From: Hedera helix
Lineage: Eukaryota > Streptophyta > Magnoliopsida > Apiales > Araliaceae
Length of the DNA: 64,000 nucleotides
Assembly: GCA_947179155.2 (NCBI GenBank)
Contig: OX359264.1
Location: forward strand, 60,089,202-60,153,201
Direction: 5' to 3'
Under the pieces are notes generated by a model, which searched no databases, was not told where the DNA came from, and saw nothing but the letters and a program-made list of their open reading frames with translations. Shown one piece after another: positions 11,855-23,673 of this stretch (position 1 is its first letter; the number at the start of each line of letters is the position of its first letter). Position numbers and translations under genes: made by a program.

Positions 11855-12226
11855 TTAGGCTTTTCCTTTCACAAAACTCTGCATCCAGCGTAATCCATTC
11901 ACTCTCATGAGATCCTCCAGCTCAGTTTGTTCCTGTTGATTTCCTCTGATCAAGTTCCCCCTCAGCATCATTAGCCTCGGCTTCAGAGAACTAACTGCTA
12001 CTCTAGCTACTTGATTGTTTATCTTGATGAATGAGAATTGCTTTCTTTGAAAGAAAAGATAACTTGTACTAAAAGAATTCCAACTTTTGTCTGTTGGAAA
12101 AACGTACTACTTGGCATGCATGCATGCACGGCCAAAAAAAGCTGAAGTCTTCTTCTATACAACTCTCTTCGTCCCAAAAAAAAAAAAAACAAAGAGTTCC
12201 AATTTACAAAAGTTACAAATTTTAAG

Positions 12227-12279
<53 letters not shown>

Positions 12280-12409
12280 AATTCCTAAAATCCAGCCAAA
12301 TTCGATAACACTTCCCTAGGCTGAAAATGCAGATTGAAGCCAAAGCCTTGGCTTTACTAAATACAAATAATAATGGGAGGAGACGAAAAGGTGAGTTTGG
12401 CGATGCCAT
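11855..12409 (-). CDS. possible small two-exon gene, unknown product
   Basis: I do not recognise this. On the minus strand an ATG at 12409-12407 in good plant context (AGAAATGGC) opens MASPNSPFRLLPLLFVFSK, a hydrophobic N-terminus. A weak donor (GAA|GTGTTA, near 12314) joins in phase to acceptors TTCTTTTAG or CTTTCAAAG near 12080-12050, which are 24 bases apart and both in frame. The second exon reads on to LRGNLIRGNQQEQTELEDLM and ends WMQSFVKGKA at the stop 11855-11857. The product would be about 95 residues. Downstream, 11640-11854 looks like a 3'UTR (AATGAAAT near its end). The intron holds the TA/GA microsatellite. If the splice is wrong, the second exon alone still holds a 38-codon frame (11855-11971). 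Confidence 0.35.
12226..12276. repeat. (TA)n(GA)n microsatellite
   Basis: A run of TA dinucleotides passes directly into about 15 GA units. Confidence 0.95.
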
Positions 12410-12429
12410 TTCTAATTTAGCTTGTGCAC

Positions 12430-13926
12430 CGACCGGATCATTTTCAGTCTACTTGATTTCCTTTTATTTACGAAAATGTCATATGCTTTTTAAAAAAATA
12501 AAATCTGTTTTGATAAAAATATATCACTTAAAGAAGTATGCTACTTAAAGAGTATTGTATTGAACCTTTATGTATATATGTACATACTAGTGCTGATGGG
12601 GCTACCATTCTTTTTGGTTTCACTCACTCTCACAAAGAATCCCTTTTAACATTCTTTTTTGTGTTTATGAGTTTCCTAACTTCCATTTCTCCGATTATTA
12701 TTATAGAATATATTGAACAGGTATTGTAATTATTATATATACAATCTGGCATATATAAATTAAGGCTTCAAATCTTCTGTAATAAATTTTTTCTATATCT
12801 CTGTTAAGAGACATATAACGACGATTTTTAGAATTTATGCCCACAATTTGTCCCGTCGCCATAGAATAGGGCTATGACGATGGAATACACCGTCGCCATA
12901 GACCTTAAAAAATATCGCTATAGATCTCGTAATAAAAATATATATAAATTTTATTATAGAATATTTGGTCCTATAAATTAAACACGCGTGACAAATGAAA
13001 AGTAAGAATATTCCGGTGTCATCATAACATTGTGGAGCATATCGGTCCTTTTGTCTATCCCGATTATGCTGCAATAATATATATTAATCACTAATAATAT
13101 AAACTATTATTTTTTCACTTCTATGATCAATATTTAATTCCTTTAATTATAAGGAACCACAATTTTACAATGTAATCAAGTAGGTAGACTCATAAGTTAG
13201 AAAATTAATCTAATGCTAAATCCTAACCTACCTTCTCTATTGCATTTTTGCAGTCCCAAACTTCATAACTTGGTTCTCTTCTAGGTAAATATAAGCTGAC
13301 ATAACTGATAACATTCGGTCTTTCATTGCTCATTCTACATAAAAAAAAATATGCTTGATATGATCTTATCTTTCCGTACTGGGAAATTAACTAGTAGGAG
13401 TATTCAAACAATACGCGTCAACCAAGGCTAAATCAAGGAATTCAGAAAATCAAGAAAGAGAGTAAACCTTCTTAACTACTGGGTCAACCCATTGGGTTAG
13501 TATAGGCAAACCCAAGTACAAGTATAGAAATATCAAATGGGATTTTATCATTTCAAGAATGGATAGATTATTAGTAGCTAGGCTACTTCAAAATTCTAAC
13601 ATTTTGATATCCCATCACTCAAGAGTTCTAAATTAATCAGGGGATCAACTGTATTTTCCTCTTCTCTGTCAGACGGGCATAATTAAAGTGCACATCAATT
13701 GTGGGACTAACTGTCACAAATAAATAAAAAGCTTACTCCATGGAAGTGGAAAAAAGAGTTTATTAAGTCACACAATCGCACTCATAATGAAGTGGGATGA
13801 ATAATAATATGTCCCTCTTCATAGATCACGTAATAATTGGATATACCATCATCATGATACATCCATGAAATTTTTTTCAAATATTTACAATCATGATATT
13901 ATATATCTAGTTAGAGAATTGAATTA
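12430..13926. other. gene-free spacer
   Basis: No gene was recognised. At 12840-12910 the phrase CGTCGCCATAG occurs twice with related GCTATGACGATGG between. Repeats of this kind are common near the ends of CACTA-type transposons, but no CACTA terminus was found. Confidence 0.4.
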
Positions 13927-15850
13927 TTAGCAATAGTCTATGTTACTTTCCAAGATAGAATCAGGAATTCCCTCTAACAAACAGGACACCGGTGGAATGG
14001 TCAACGCTTGAAAATCTCCGTAAGCATTTACAACAGAATGCATCCAACACTAGATCTCTCCTTTTGCAGGAAGAAGCTCCACATCTGAAAGCGTTATATT
14101 TGTGCACGGGACTGAATCATTGCAGGCAAAATGCATAGGTGGGCTTCGAATGTCATAGGTTCCTTTTATGCTCGTGTATTGAATATCGGACACAAGCACA
14201 GCTGAGGCGTCGTTGTTACAATTTTTGTGAGGCAGTAGAATTGGTCGATTATGATTGGATTCCTAACATTATCCATGTGAAGGTTGTCAAATGTGATCCC
14301 TGATACAGCTCCATAACCCCCTTGCCATGTTTTGTTCCTAACACCATTATCCGTGTGCTTTATTACCGAGTCCCTCACCGTGATATTTGAAACACAGGCT
14401 CGCGAGTTGTGGTTGCCTAAACTCCCAATGCTGTATTGGACAAAAGAGAAAAATATTTAAAAATTTTGAGTTATCAAATTTGGTTATGAATCCACGGGGA
14501 AATGAATAGTGTGGTGGTCTCTGGGCGGCTCTCCCTTGTCCTGGCATCTTTTTGCACAAAGCACTAAAAATATGTAAATAAAATAGAATAAAATTGGAAG
14601 TGCATACCAGATTCCATGACCAGGTCCACATGTGATGTTTCTTATGTCTACATCATAACAACCTGATCCAATCGATACACAATCGTCACCTGCAAAGCAG
14701 ATCAATCATCAATTAAAGTAACCATCAGTATGCAAAGGCATTAATCAGAAAAGATGAGCATTTGAACTAACCGTTGGAGATTACTGAATCAAATATTTGG
14801 ACATTGTTTGTGTTCTCTATATGAATCCCATCACTATTTGGACTTAAAGGTGGAGCTGTTATGTGAATTGATTCTATATGGACATTCCTGCAGTTATCAA
14901 ATCTAAAATGGAACTGAGGGCTGTCCTTTATTTTAAGTCCTTGTACAGTCAAATTGCTGCTCATGAAGAACCTGATGGCCTATTACACAAAAATTCAAGG
15001 ACAAATCACAAAAATAGCAGAAGTCAAAGTACAGATTTTGAGGCAGATTGTATCACTTACAACTGGGCTGTCACATGGTCCTGGCTATGTAGTTCCATAA
15101 CTCCCAATAAATGAAGCTTGTCAATTTTGAATTTGCAAAATTATTTCATCTTAATTTTTTTGGAAATAATTTCACAAACAAAGTCGAAATATGTATACCC
15201 TGTGAGGCTTGCAGGGCAGATTCCCCCATGGCTCTCCCCTTCCATCTATTTGATCAGCTCCTTGCAACGACATCTCGTTGACTCTGTAGAACACCAGCCA
15301 TTGGTGTTTACTGTACTTCTCTGTACCGTCAACCTTTCCAAGATGAACAAAAAATAGCCAATCCCCACAAAAAAAAATGGAACTTTTTAGTCCCTTTTAC
15401 CATAAAAGTCCTAAAAAGAATGTCACAAACAGGACAATAATTAACAAAAGATTAATTACCTGAAAAACAAGGCCACCTTGACAAGGACCAGTGAAAATTG
15501 TGGATTGAATCATGAAAGAATATCCGTAAGGAACAAGGAGGACCCCGGACTCAACTTGGCAGGCTGCGTCCCATGCTGCCTTGAATGCCACCATGTCATC
15601 TGTTGTGCCATCTCCCACAGCACCAAATATTCATATGTCGAAAATGCCAGTAGAGTTATTGGTAATACTCATCATAAGGAGATTGATTAGAATTAGGGCC
15701 CGGTGCAGGAGCCGGAGGTAGTGAAATTTGGGATATTGGGTGAGAATGTTTGTGTTTCTTATGGCGATGAAAGTGAAATCTAGCTTGGGTGATAAATAAC
15801 AACAGATGAAATGAAATAACAAAAACCAGCATTTCCATGCAGATAGACAC
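13927..15850 (-). pseudogene. polygalacturonase (GH28) pseudogene
   Basis: This descends from a secreted pectin-degrading glycoside hydrolase 28. Six exons are traceable: 15850-15460 (signal peptide, then a Pro-rich stretch and FGAVGDGTTDD), 15333-15199, about 15105-15062, 14979-14772 (NSDGIHI), 14689-14608 (DDCVSIGSGC and CGPGHG) and 14430-13927. Lesions seen: a frame change and an in-frame TGA in exon 1; loss of about 13 codons in exon 2; an in-frame TAG and no usable acceptor AG in exon 3; a one-base loss in an A-run after DQFYCLTK near 14230; and two insertions near the C-terminus (about 14050-14080). The catalytic Asp/His blocks remain, but the RIK motif reads RNK. A TATA run at 16021-16035 marks the old promoter. 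No functional enzyme is expected. Confidence 0.9.
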
Positions 15851-15989
15851 CCAGTATCTGCTTCAAAGTATCACACAAACTGGATAAATCAAAAAAAATA
15901 AAAAAAATGCGATATATTGTAAATATTTTTCCTTTGAGAATCTGAGCAGCAGAGGAGCAAGTTGCCAAAGGTCAACTTAGTTTAGTTCA

Positions 15990-17691
15990 AGACTTGCATG
16001 CAAAATCCGAAAGGCTGGGCTAATATATATATAATAAAATGTGGCAGTGGAAGTTTGTGATTTCGAAATAATCTGCACCTTACAAGTATTTTAATAATAA
16101 TAATAATAATGGTATTATACGGCACGAAACCGACCAGTTTTGATATCAACATCGGCTTTTTTGAGAATGTGGAGGCGTCTGGATTCGACAGTCTCCGAAA
16201 GAGGAGAATGGAATAACACTACAATTATCATCTGGAGGGTGGGGAATTTTAAGACCCTCCATGTTCTTTCCCCATAACTTACTTTCTCTAAGCTGGTCCC
16301 AAATTTAGTTATTCCCGCCTCACCATTGACTGCTGTAAAATAATGTATTAACCATTGTCTAATGGTTATAGTCACAAGTGCAAATGGATTAACTATTGTT
16401 CCATAGTCATAAGTGCAAATGGATGATACTGTGATACGAATAAATTTCTGGATATTGATTCACAAATAAGAACATGGCTATTGATCATGTGTTGAACCAC
16501 AGCAGATGTATAATTTTCTAATAGAAAAAATAATAGAATGAATGTTCCATTCTCAATTCCGAACATAACATTAGTTCCACAGATGTAAAAGGGCAAATTG
16601 TGATTCATTATTTCTGATCGGATTAAAGTTATAATGGAGTCGTGGTGGTAAAGTTGAGAATTTTATGTCATTTTAGACTACAACTAGTAAAAAGTAATCG
16701 AGTTCATAGACATCTCTTTCTAGATCTACGTGATATATGGATAAGCATAAGTGCATAAATTTTTAATGATTGAGATATATATAATATTTGAAATAGTGTA
16801 TAATTGTAGTATGTGCAAAGTTCTCCTAGATATATTATTGGCCAGCAAGAGTATATTGTTTTATCCGTACGCAAAGATCATCTTTCATTCTCCTATTCTC
16901 AAGTCCTGGTTGGAAAAGGTTTTACCATTAATTGAGCTTAGTTACCTTTGATTTTGAGATTTGATGCTCATCTGGGAACGGCCCCAAACATTTACCGACT
17001 TCTTCGACCATTGCTGATTCTCTTTATTATGTGTAGCAGGCTTGCAACAGACCCATTTCCCTCCCTCGTAAATGAAGGGGCGCAGAAGCTAAAAAGAAGA
17101 GGAAAATATATCCACACGCGGGTATATAAAGTTATGTGATTTTTACGCATGTGAGAAGCAATCATGCATCCCACTCATTCCCAGTTGCTTTTTCAAGCAG
17201 CACGACAACTATTAGGTCCATCCAATATAAGCACATAGAATGCTTGACAATACAGATAATTTGTCACGCCTAGTATTTTTCACCCGCACTAAATATAACA
17301 ATTTCTGGTAACTGTCAGTCACATACACGTATCATCCATACAATGTATAAAAAAAACAGCTTGGTTGACAAGTACAAAGGGCATGAAAGAAGAGACAACT
17401 TCAGGAACAATATTAATTATAAATACTGAATAGAAAAAAGTCGAAACTGAAAAATTGTCGAGTAACATGAAGCTTAGAAATAACTAATCAACCTTTGCAT
17501 ATCAGTAAGTGTTACAATCTGTCATCAATTAGACACAAGGGTCAGCATACCCACTTGATGGTATGGAAGAAATATTGAGTACAACCTTATTCTGCTACTA
17601 CAACAAAAGAAGATAAATACATAGAACTAAAGGAACAAATAGACAAACAAATAGCTCCCATTTGTGTGAACAAATAGACAAACAAATAACA
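15990..17691. other. spacer between pectinase pseudogene and kinase gene
   Basis: No gene was recognised. The open frames (for example 16115-16375, minus) carry no known motif. The last few hundred bases before 17692 are probably the 3'UTR of the kinase gene on the minus strand. Confidence 0.5.
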
Positions 17692-20600
17692 TCACGAATT
17701 GAAGAATGCACTTTGCTTTCTCGCATGCTCAGGAATCAACTTCCCCAGTAACTCGGTTGGCACCTTCTTCAGCTCTATACAACAGGAGCAAGCAGCACAT
17801 AATAATCACAGTTAAACATGCAGAGAGATGGGAGCACAAAGAAAATATGGACTTGATGACTCCTTACCGTGAGACTTAAAGTTGAACAGTGGTGGAAGAA
17901 ATCGTCCGTTTGGTAGACGGGTGTTTGGGTCACGAAGCTCGTCAAAAAAGGGATGCATCAAAGCGTCCAACTGCATGGGTAGTAAAATAACCATAAAAAA
18001 TTGAGGTCACATTTAAGGAAACTTGGGGTTTCTCACTATTTTTCACAACTACATTTAGGACACATACACAGACACAAATATTATGCAAAAGGGCCCCGGT
18101 CACAAGTTTGTTTCTATCAGATTGATACAATCAAAGAGACAGAACTTGCCTATCAGATGGGTTTAAAAAGGTACTAAAGGCCAATAACTGACACTCTTGT
18201 GTCTTGGTACAAGCAAATAAGAAGCCTGAACACCTCTATAATTCCCCCAAGGGGGAAAATAAAAGAATAGAAAGCAATAATGTGCGGATAACTTGCTTTA
18301 TGGTTTACTCACAGCTGTGCTTCTAAGATTTGGAGAATACTGTAGTAGCCTTGACACGAGATCCACAGCTTCTGGAGGCATGCGCTTGTGGAATATCTGG
18401 TAACAAACATGTTTTAGTGAAAACTATACATAATGTTATCCACAATTGAGAAAAAATCCATAAATTAGATCCCCTATTACCTTATGCCATGGATGAGCTT
18501 TAATCTGTGGAAATTTGAACTCTGTGTAATTAGGATTCATGCATTTGATTTCCTCTCTTGTCGGGGTACCTAAAACCTGCATAAAGCATCCCTAAACTCA
18601 GACCCCATTCTCATTCGGAAAGCCATAAACAGAGCAGTTGATATACAAGTCAACATCAACCTTAAGTGGACAACATCACCAATGAATAAAACCCATAATA
18701 ATAAATGATCTCCGAGACTCCAAACATTATAAGTCATAAAATGATACAGAAAGGTCTAGCCTATAGGTAGCTGACAGCAATATGTATCATATAACTAGCC
18801 ATATGAATCATATAACTAGTCATATGTATCTAATACTTGAAGTTTTGGGCGATAACTAACCTTTATGATTTCCACGAGCTGGTCCACTCCACTCTCACCA
18901 GGAAAGAGGGGCTGAAGTCACCAGAAATGTGTTCCTTTTAGCAAATATAAACACAACGCTCCCAGCATAGTAAAGAAACAATATATAATATTGGATTATC
19001 TACCTGGCCAAGCAGCAATTCAGCCAAAACACACCCAGCAGACCAGATGTCTATGGCTGTAGTGTACTCCGTCGCACCGAATATAAGTTCAGGGGCTCGA
19101 TAGTACCTAGAACAGATGTAAGAAATGTTTGGCTCTCCTTTCACCTGCCCAATTTGCAAATACTTAGTAAGATGATAATGCAAATCAAGAAACAAAAATA
19201 TAATGATAAAAAGAAGAATTAATACTAACCAGGACTTTTGCACTTCCAAAGTCACATAATTTCACTTGGTGAGTGTGTGGATTGACCTGTGATGTAAAAG
19301 CTATTAGAGGTTGTTAATAGAAGTTTAAAAACTCACAGATACTCATTCTGATACCACTGAAATAGATAATTCTTTATTAAAAAAAAAAAATTAAAAAAAC
19401 ATATGCTTATATCGCATGCAACAGCCAAAAAATTGGGGAACATTCTTTCGACATAACCCATCTTATGACGCTATAGATGGCCAACTTAATATGAATGATT
19501 GCATATCAGTTGTGCTTAGAATATGTTTACTATCATCCCACTGCGTCTTATACTCTTATACCAGTTTAACATAAGGTAATCACAGAGGCAATTGTCACTA
19601 CTAAGGCTATATTAAACAAAGATACAGTTTTTAAAGCATATAGATGACCTTACCAACAAATTTTGAGGTTTGATGTCCCTGTGGCAGACTCCAATACTGA
19701 CATGAATGTAGGCCAGTGCTCTTAAAATCTGCAGGGAACAAAATACGTAGAAAAGTTAGCTGCTTCAGAGATTTTAAAAATTGTAATGATAGTTTAACTG
19801 TGGAATAGGAAAGTATTAAAAACATTAAGTTTCTGTAGCACGGCACATACATGAAGAAATGTTCAATCAACACTACATTTGAACATTGAAAAAATAGAAG
19901 AGACTGGGCAAGGGGGTGAGGATTTTTTTTTTTTTTTGGGGGGAGGGGGGGGGGGGGGGGGGGGGACTAATTAAACTTTGATGCAAGTATAAATCATACC
20001 TGGTAGCTATAGAGTTTCACATAAATCATGGGCATCCTTTGACTCATCTTGTTGTAATGTCTGATCACTCGGTGAACGGTCTCTGGGACAAACTCTAATA
20101 CCAGGTTAAGATAGAGCTCCTCCTTTTCTGTTGTTGAAAAGAAACAATGCTTAAGAGAGACTACATTTGGGTGATCTAGAACACGCATGGTTTGCAGCTC
20201 CCTGTTCTTGTATCTCTTGTCTTGAAGAACTTTTTTAATTGCTACAGCTTCCCCAGTCTCTAAACATTTTGCCTAAAACAACCATATGTAGTTGCACTAA
20301 ATTTAATGGATATTTACCATAACAACAATATTCCTTTCTCAACACTACTTCAAAAAAAATTTGAAATAAACATCTGGCTACTAAATAAACGACAAACCTG
20401 GAACACAACTCCAAATGATCCTTGCCCAACAACACGCTCTGCCATATAGCTAATTGTCTGAATCACAAAATGTTACAGTTAACATCACAAAACAATTAAG
20501 TTTATGAAACCTAGTAGTCCAACTGAAACACAGAAAGTCAGGAAATACCTGCTTTGGCTGGCCATTTCTACCACCAATAGTTGTCACAATTATATGGCCA

Positions 20601-20857
20601 GTCTCTGTCCCATTACCATCAACAATGGATGCTTCCATTTCCTAAAATAACAACAGTAGAAGTCAAATTATTACCGAATTGCACAAAAAAAAAAGAGCAA
20701 CAATGGAAGGAGGTGGAACAAACATAAAAAATCAGGTATGTACCTTGTCATCCCTAATTTTCATGTCATTCATCTCATCAGGAAGCCTGTCAACACCAAA
20801 ACTATTTCCACTGGGTTCTCTTAATCCCGACGTAGGAACTAAACTTACTGAAGCCAT
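17692..20857 (-). CDS. shaggy/GSK3-like protein kinase, subgroup I (SK11/12/13-like)
   Basis: This encodes a cytosolic/nuclear Ser/Thr kinase of the plant GSK3 family; relatives act in brassinosteroid, stress and developmental signalling. Eleven coding exons: 20857-20744, 20641-20549, 20457-20398, 20272-20000, 19728-19654, 19286-19230, 19144-19004, 18911-18861, 18576-18481, 18396-18313, then 17970-17868 joined to 17774-17692 as a final split pair. Every junction is GT-AG and in phase, giving 409 residues, the normal length. Seen: glycine loop GQGSFGVV (80-87), catalytic K102 (VAIKK), HRD 196-198, DFG 217-219, activation-loop Y233 (SYICSRYY) and the TREE motif 294-297. The N-terminus with [20 protein letters not shown] is typical of subgroup I. 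No lesion was seen. A leader intron (20869-22658) precedes the start codon. Confidence 0.96.
19923..19965. repeat. T15-G6-A-G21 homopolymer tract
   Basis: Fifteen T are followed by six G, one A and twenty-one G, inside a kinase-gene intron (between coding exons 20272-20000 and 19728-19654). On the coding strand this is a C tract. The true length may be uncertain because such runs slip in sequencing and assembly. Confidence 0.9.
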
Positions 20858-21630
20858 TAGCTGAACTGCTGAAAGTAATAAAAAGGTGGACCACTGTACA
20901 GATTATGTCTCAACTGAAGAAACAAAATCAAAGTCTTACCTACAAACAGCATATGTCGGTCAATCAATGCAATCAAACTAGTAAAACAAGCCAAACGGAA
21001 TTCAAACAAAATGACTTTGCCAAATAAGAAATTATAAAGTATGCAATATATATTAACTAAGACATACTTGGCTAGAATGTTAGTGTCAGATACCATAAAC
21101 CAGGCCATTTCATGGAAGTATAGTTCCCAATTTAGGGGATATATTTAACTTAAGGTGCTTCTATTCCCTTGATGACACCTTAGTCTCACATCGATTAATA
21201 TGGGATATTTTGATATGTATATAAGGACTCAAGCTGTTATCATTAATATCTACAGTCATGAAATTTTAGGTGAGCGTGTGATGGGCTAAGATGAACCAAT
21301 ACATTGTGTCTTATTATGCTATGATTGTTACCCTTGATCATCATAGTCAAATAAAACACTTTACCTAGATAACCATAAGGTACCCAACCAATATGGCATG
21401 TAATGCAACAAGAGTCTAGATGGAACCATAACTTCGTTACAACTTTTATTTCTAAAGTTGGTCCCAGCTCAAACAGACTAAGGAAGAATTTCGCATTCCT
21501 AAATTCGCACTATTAACTTCATTGCCTCAAGATGAAACAAAAGAACCATGGAAGAGTTGATTATCATTAGTAACTAATGACAATTTGGTGTTAACAGCAA
21601 CAATAAACCATATGTAGGTATAGTTTACCA

Positions 21631-22003
21631 CAATGTTTAGAAATTCGGACCGGACCGGCAGTTCGACCGGAACCGGTCGACTTTCCGGTCTAGTACGACC
21701 AAAAAACCGGAAAAACAGCGACCCGGTCAAAAACCGATTGACCACCGATAAAACCAGTTGACCCAGTTTTCAAGTATTTTTTTTTTAACAAAAATATTTT
21801 TAATAAGAATATAACATTATTTTACTATATTTTAACTTATAAAAAAATAAATATTTTAAAATTTTATTAATTATTAATAATATATTTTTTTATGTATTTA
21901 TGACATCACTGTTTCAATAACGTTTCGACCACTGGTTGGACCAGCGATCCATCCACCCGGTAACTTTTCCGGTTCGATGACCAATCCGGTTTTCTAAACA
22001 TTG
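21631..22003. mobile_element. hAT-type MITE in the kinase leader intron
   Basis: The 373-bp element has terminal inverted repeats CAATGTTTAGAAA / TTTCTAAACATTG. It is flanked on both sides by an identical 8-bp target duplication GTTTACCA (21623-21630 and 22004-22011). Eight-base duplications are the mark of hAT transposition. The ends are rich in ACCGG/CCGGT motifs (for example CGGACCGGACCGGC), and the middle is AT-rich and non-coding. Confidence 0.9.
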
Positions 22004-22658
22004 GTTTACCATTTCTAAACTATAAATTACAAACAAGAAACACAAACCAGACTTTTATGCATAAAATTCAGTTTCAACATTTTCTTTTAAGATGATTAAG
22101 AGAGCGAGCAAAGAAGGGTAACCATCTCTTCCTACAGATTTTTTTTAAGGAGAATAGTTAATTTTAGGTGACAAATCCCCGTCAAAGGAAATAAGAGATC
22201 AGATGGCGTTCCTTAAAGTTTGACATGAAACCCACCAGTAGAAACAAACTTAAAGAAAAAGTGAAAACTAGACTACTACTTCTTTAAAGCAAAAAGAGAT
22301 CTGGGAAAACTATTAAAATTAAAAGATTTTCCTTTTACATATTCTTATTACCTCAGATGTCCATAAAAGAAACAAATAAGTAAATGAAGTGGGCAGATGC
22401 ATAAAAATAAACCTAGAAATATTTACTCACAAATCACAATGAATGGAGGAAATAAAAAAAAAGATAATGAAAGAAAGAAACAGATTGAAACGAAACCCTA
22501 AAAAGAAAGATCTAGATACACAAATCAACCAATCGAAAACATAAAAGTCTAAATCGATCCAAAAACCAAATCACAACAAAAGATTCAAACTTGATAGCTA
22601 AAAGCACGCCAAAACAAGCAAAGAAAACAAATGATCGAAGAAAAGATTAGAAATATAC

Positions 22659-22820
22659 CGATCAGGTCAAAAGGTTTAGGGCTTTGAAGGTAGAAGTTGA
22701 CACAGACGGCCGCGATCGATTCATAATCGGAAGAGAAATACAAGTCTTGTTATGTAACTACAGATCAATTTCAGTCGGCATTCAACAGCTTGGTGATTTA
22801 GTTTTCTAGAGAGAGAGAAG
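22659..22820 (-). other. 5'UTR exon of the GSK3-like gene
   Basis: A donor (GATCG|GTATATTTC) at 22659/22658 precedes a leader intron of about 1.8 kb that ends at the acceptor TTTCAG next to 20868. The GAGAGAGAG stretch at 22810-22819 is typical of plant leaders. The upstream end is estimated, since no clear TATA box was identified. Confidence 0.55.
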
Positions 22821-23164
22821 GGGGAAATGGAAATGTATGGAATTGGGGACAATTTTGCTTTGGATTTGTTGCTTTTTGCTTTTGTTGGGAGGAGTTTGAT
22901 GACAGTCAAACAGAAAGCAGGAGCCCAAACATTTATGTGTTTTTTATTCTTTTTCAGCCTCTTCTTTTTTACCGTTCAACTCTACTTTCAATTTCCTACT
23001 AATTATTACTCATGTGTCAATCAAATAACAATTCAATCCCTTTTCTTTTCTTCTTTTTTAATTTATGGTTCATTTCCAGTACAATCCATCGTGCCACCAC
23101 TCCTTCCCCAACCTCTTGTTTTTTTTAATAAGTCTATGTACTTAATTTTAAAACACAATTTCAA

Positions 23165-23262
23165 ATATATATATTATAATTATTAAAAAATAAAATTTAA
23201 TATAAAAATTCGTGCTAAATTCCATTTTTAATAATTAAAATATATATACTGTTTAGAATAAT
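23165..23262. mobile_element. foldback MITE (family F), probable copy c
   Basis: ATTATAATTATTAAAAAAT is mirrored by ATTTTTAATAATTAAAATAT around the centre TAAAAATTCGTGCTAAATT. This is the same core as in the copies at 9153 and 58690, but shorter. Confidence 0.5.
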
Positions 23263-23371
23263 ATTTAGTTATAATATGCGTAAAATTGTCCTTTTTCTTT
23301 TTTATACACTTCAAAATTTAAAAGAACAAACTTGGTATGAAAAATACATTGTTCTTCTACTAATTTTTTAT

Positions 23372-23673
23372 GTTACGTTTGGATTAAGGAAATTGAATAA
23401 AAGAATAAATGTAATAAAAAAAAATAGTGTATTAGATGATTATTTTGAAGGATAAACCATTTTGGTGGATGGAATAAATCATTTAATCCCTTTGATTTTT
23501 ATTCCTTATGAGAGGTGATGTAATAAAATTTATTCTAATAGAATTGATATGTATAATAATTTTACCATCATATTAGACCACTCACTCTCACTAACAATCA
23601 AATATATATTTGAAATACCTTAAAATTATTTTATTCTTTCCTCCATTCTATTTCTTCAATTCAAACGCAATAT
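23372..23673. mobile_element. MITE (family G), copy 1
   Basis: The left end TTACGTTTGGATTAAGGAAAT pairs with a right end that reads, inward, TTGCGTTTGAATTGAAGAAA. The interior contains CATTTAATCCCTTTGATTTT and GAGAGGTGATG. The interior and ends recur in reverse orientation at 55418-55712. Confidence 0.65.

Noticed and set aside
16115..16375. 86-codon minus-strand frame between the pectinase pseudogene and the kinase
   Set aside because: No motif, no promoter and AT-rich flanks; probably chance.
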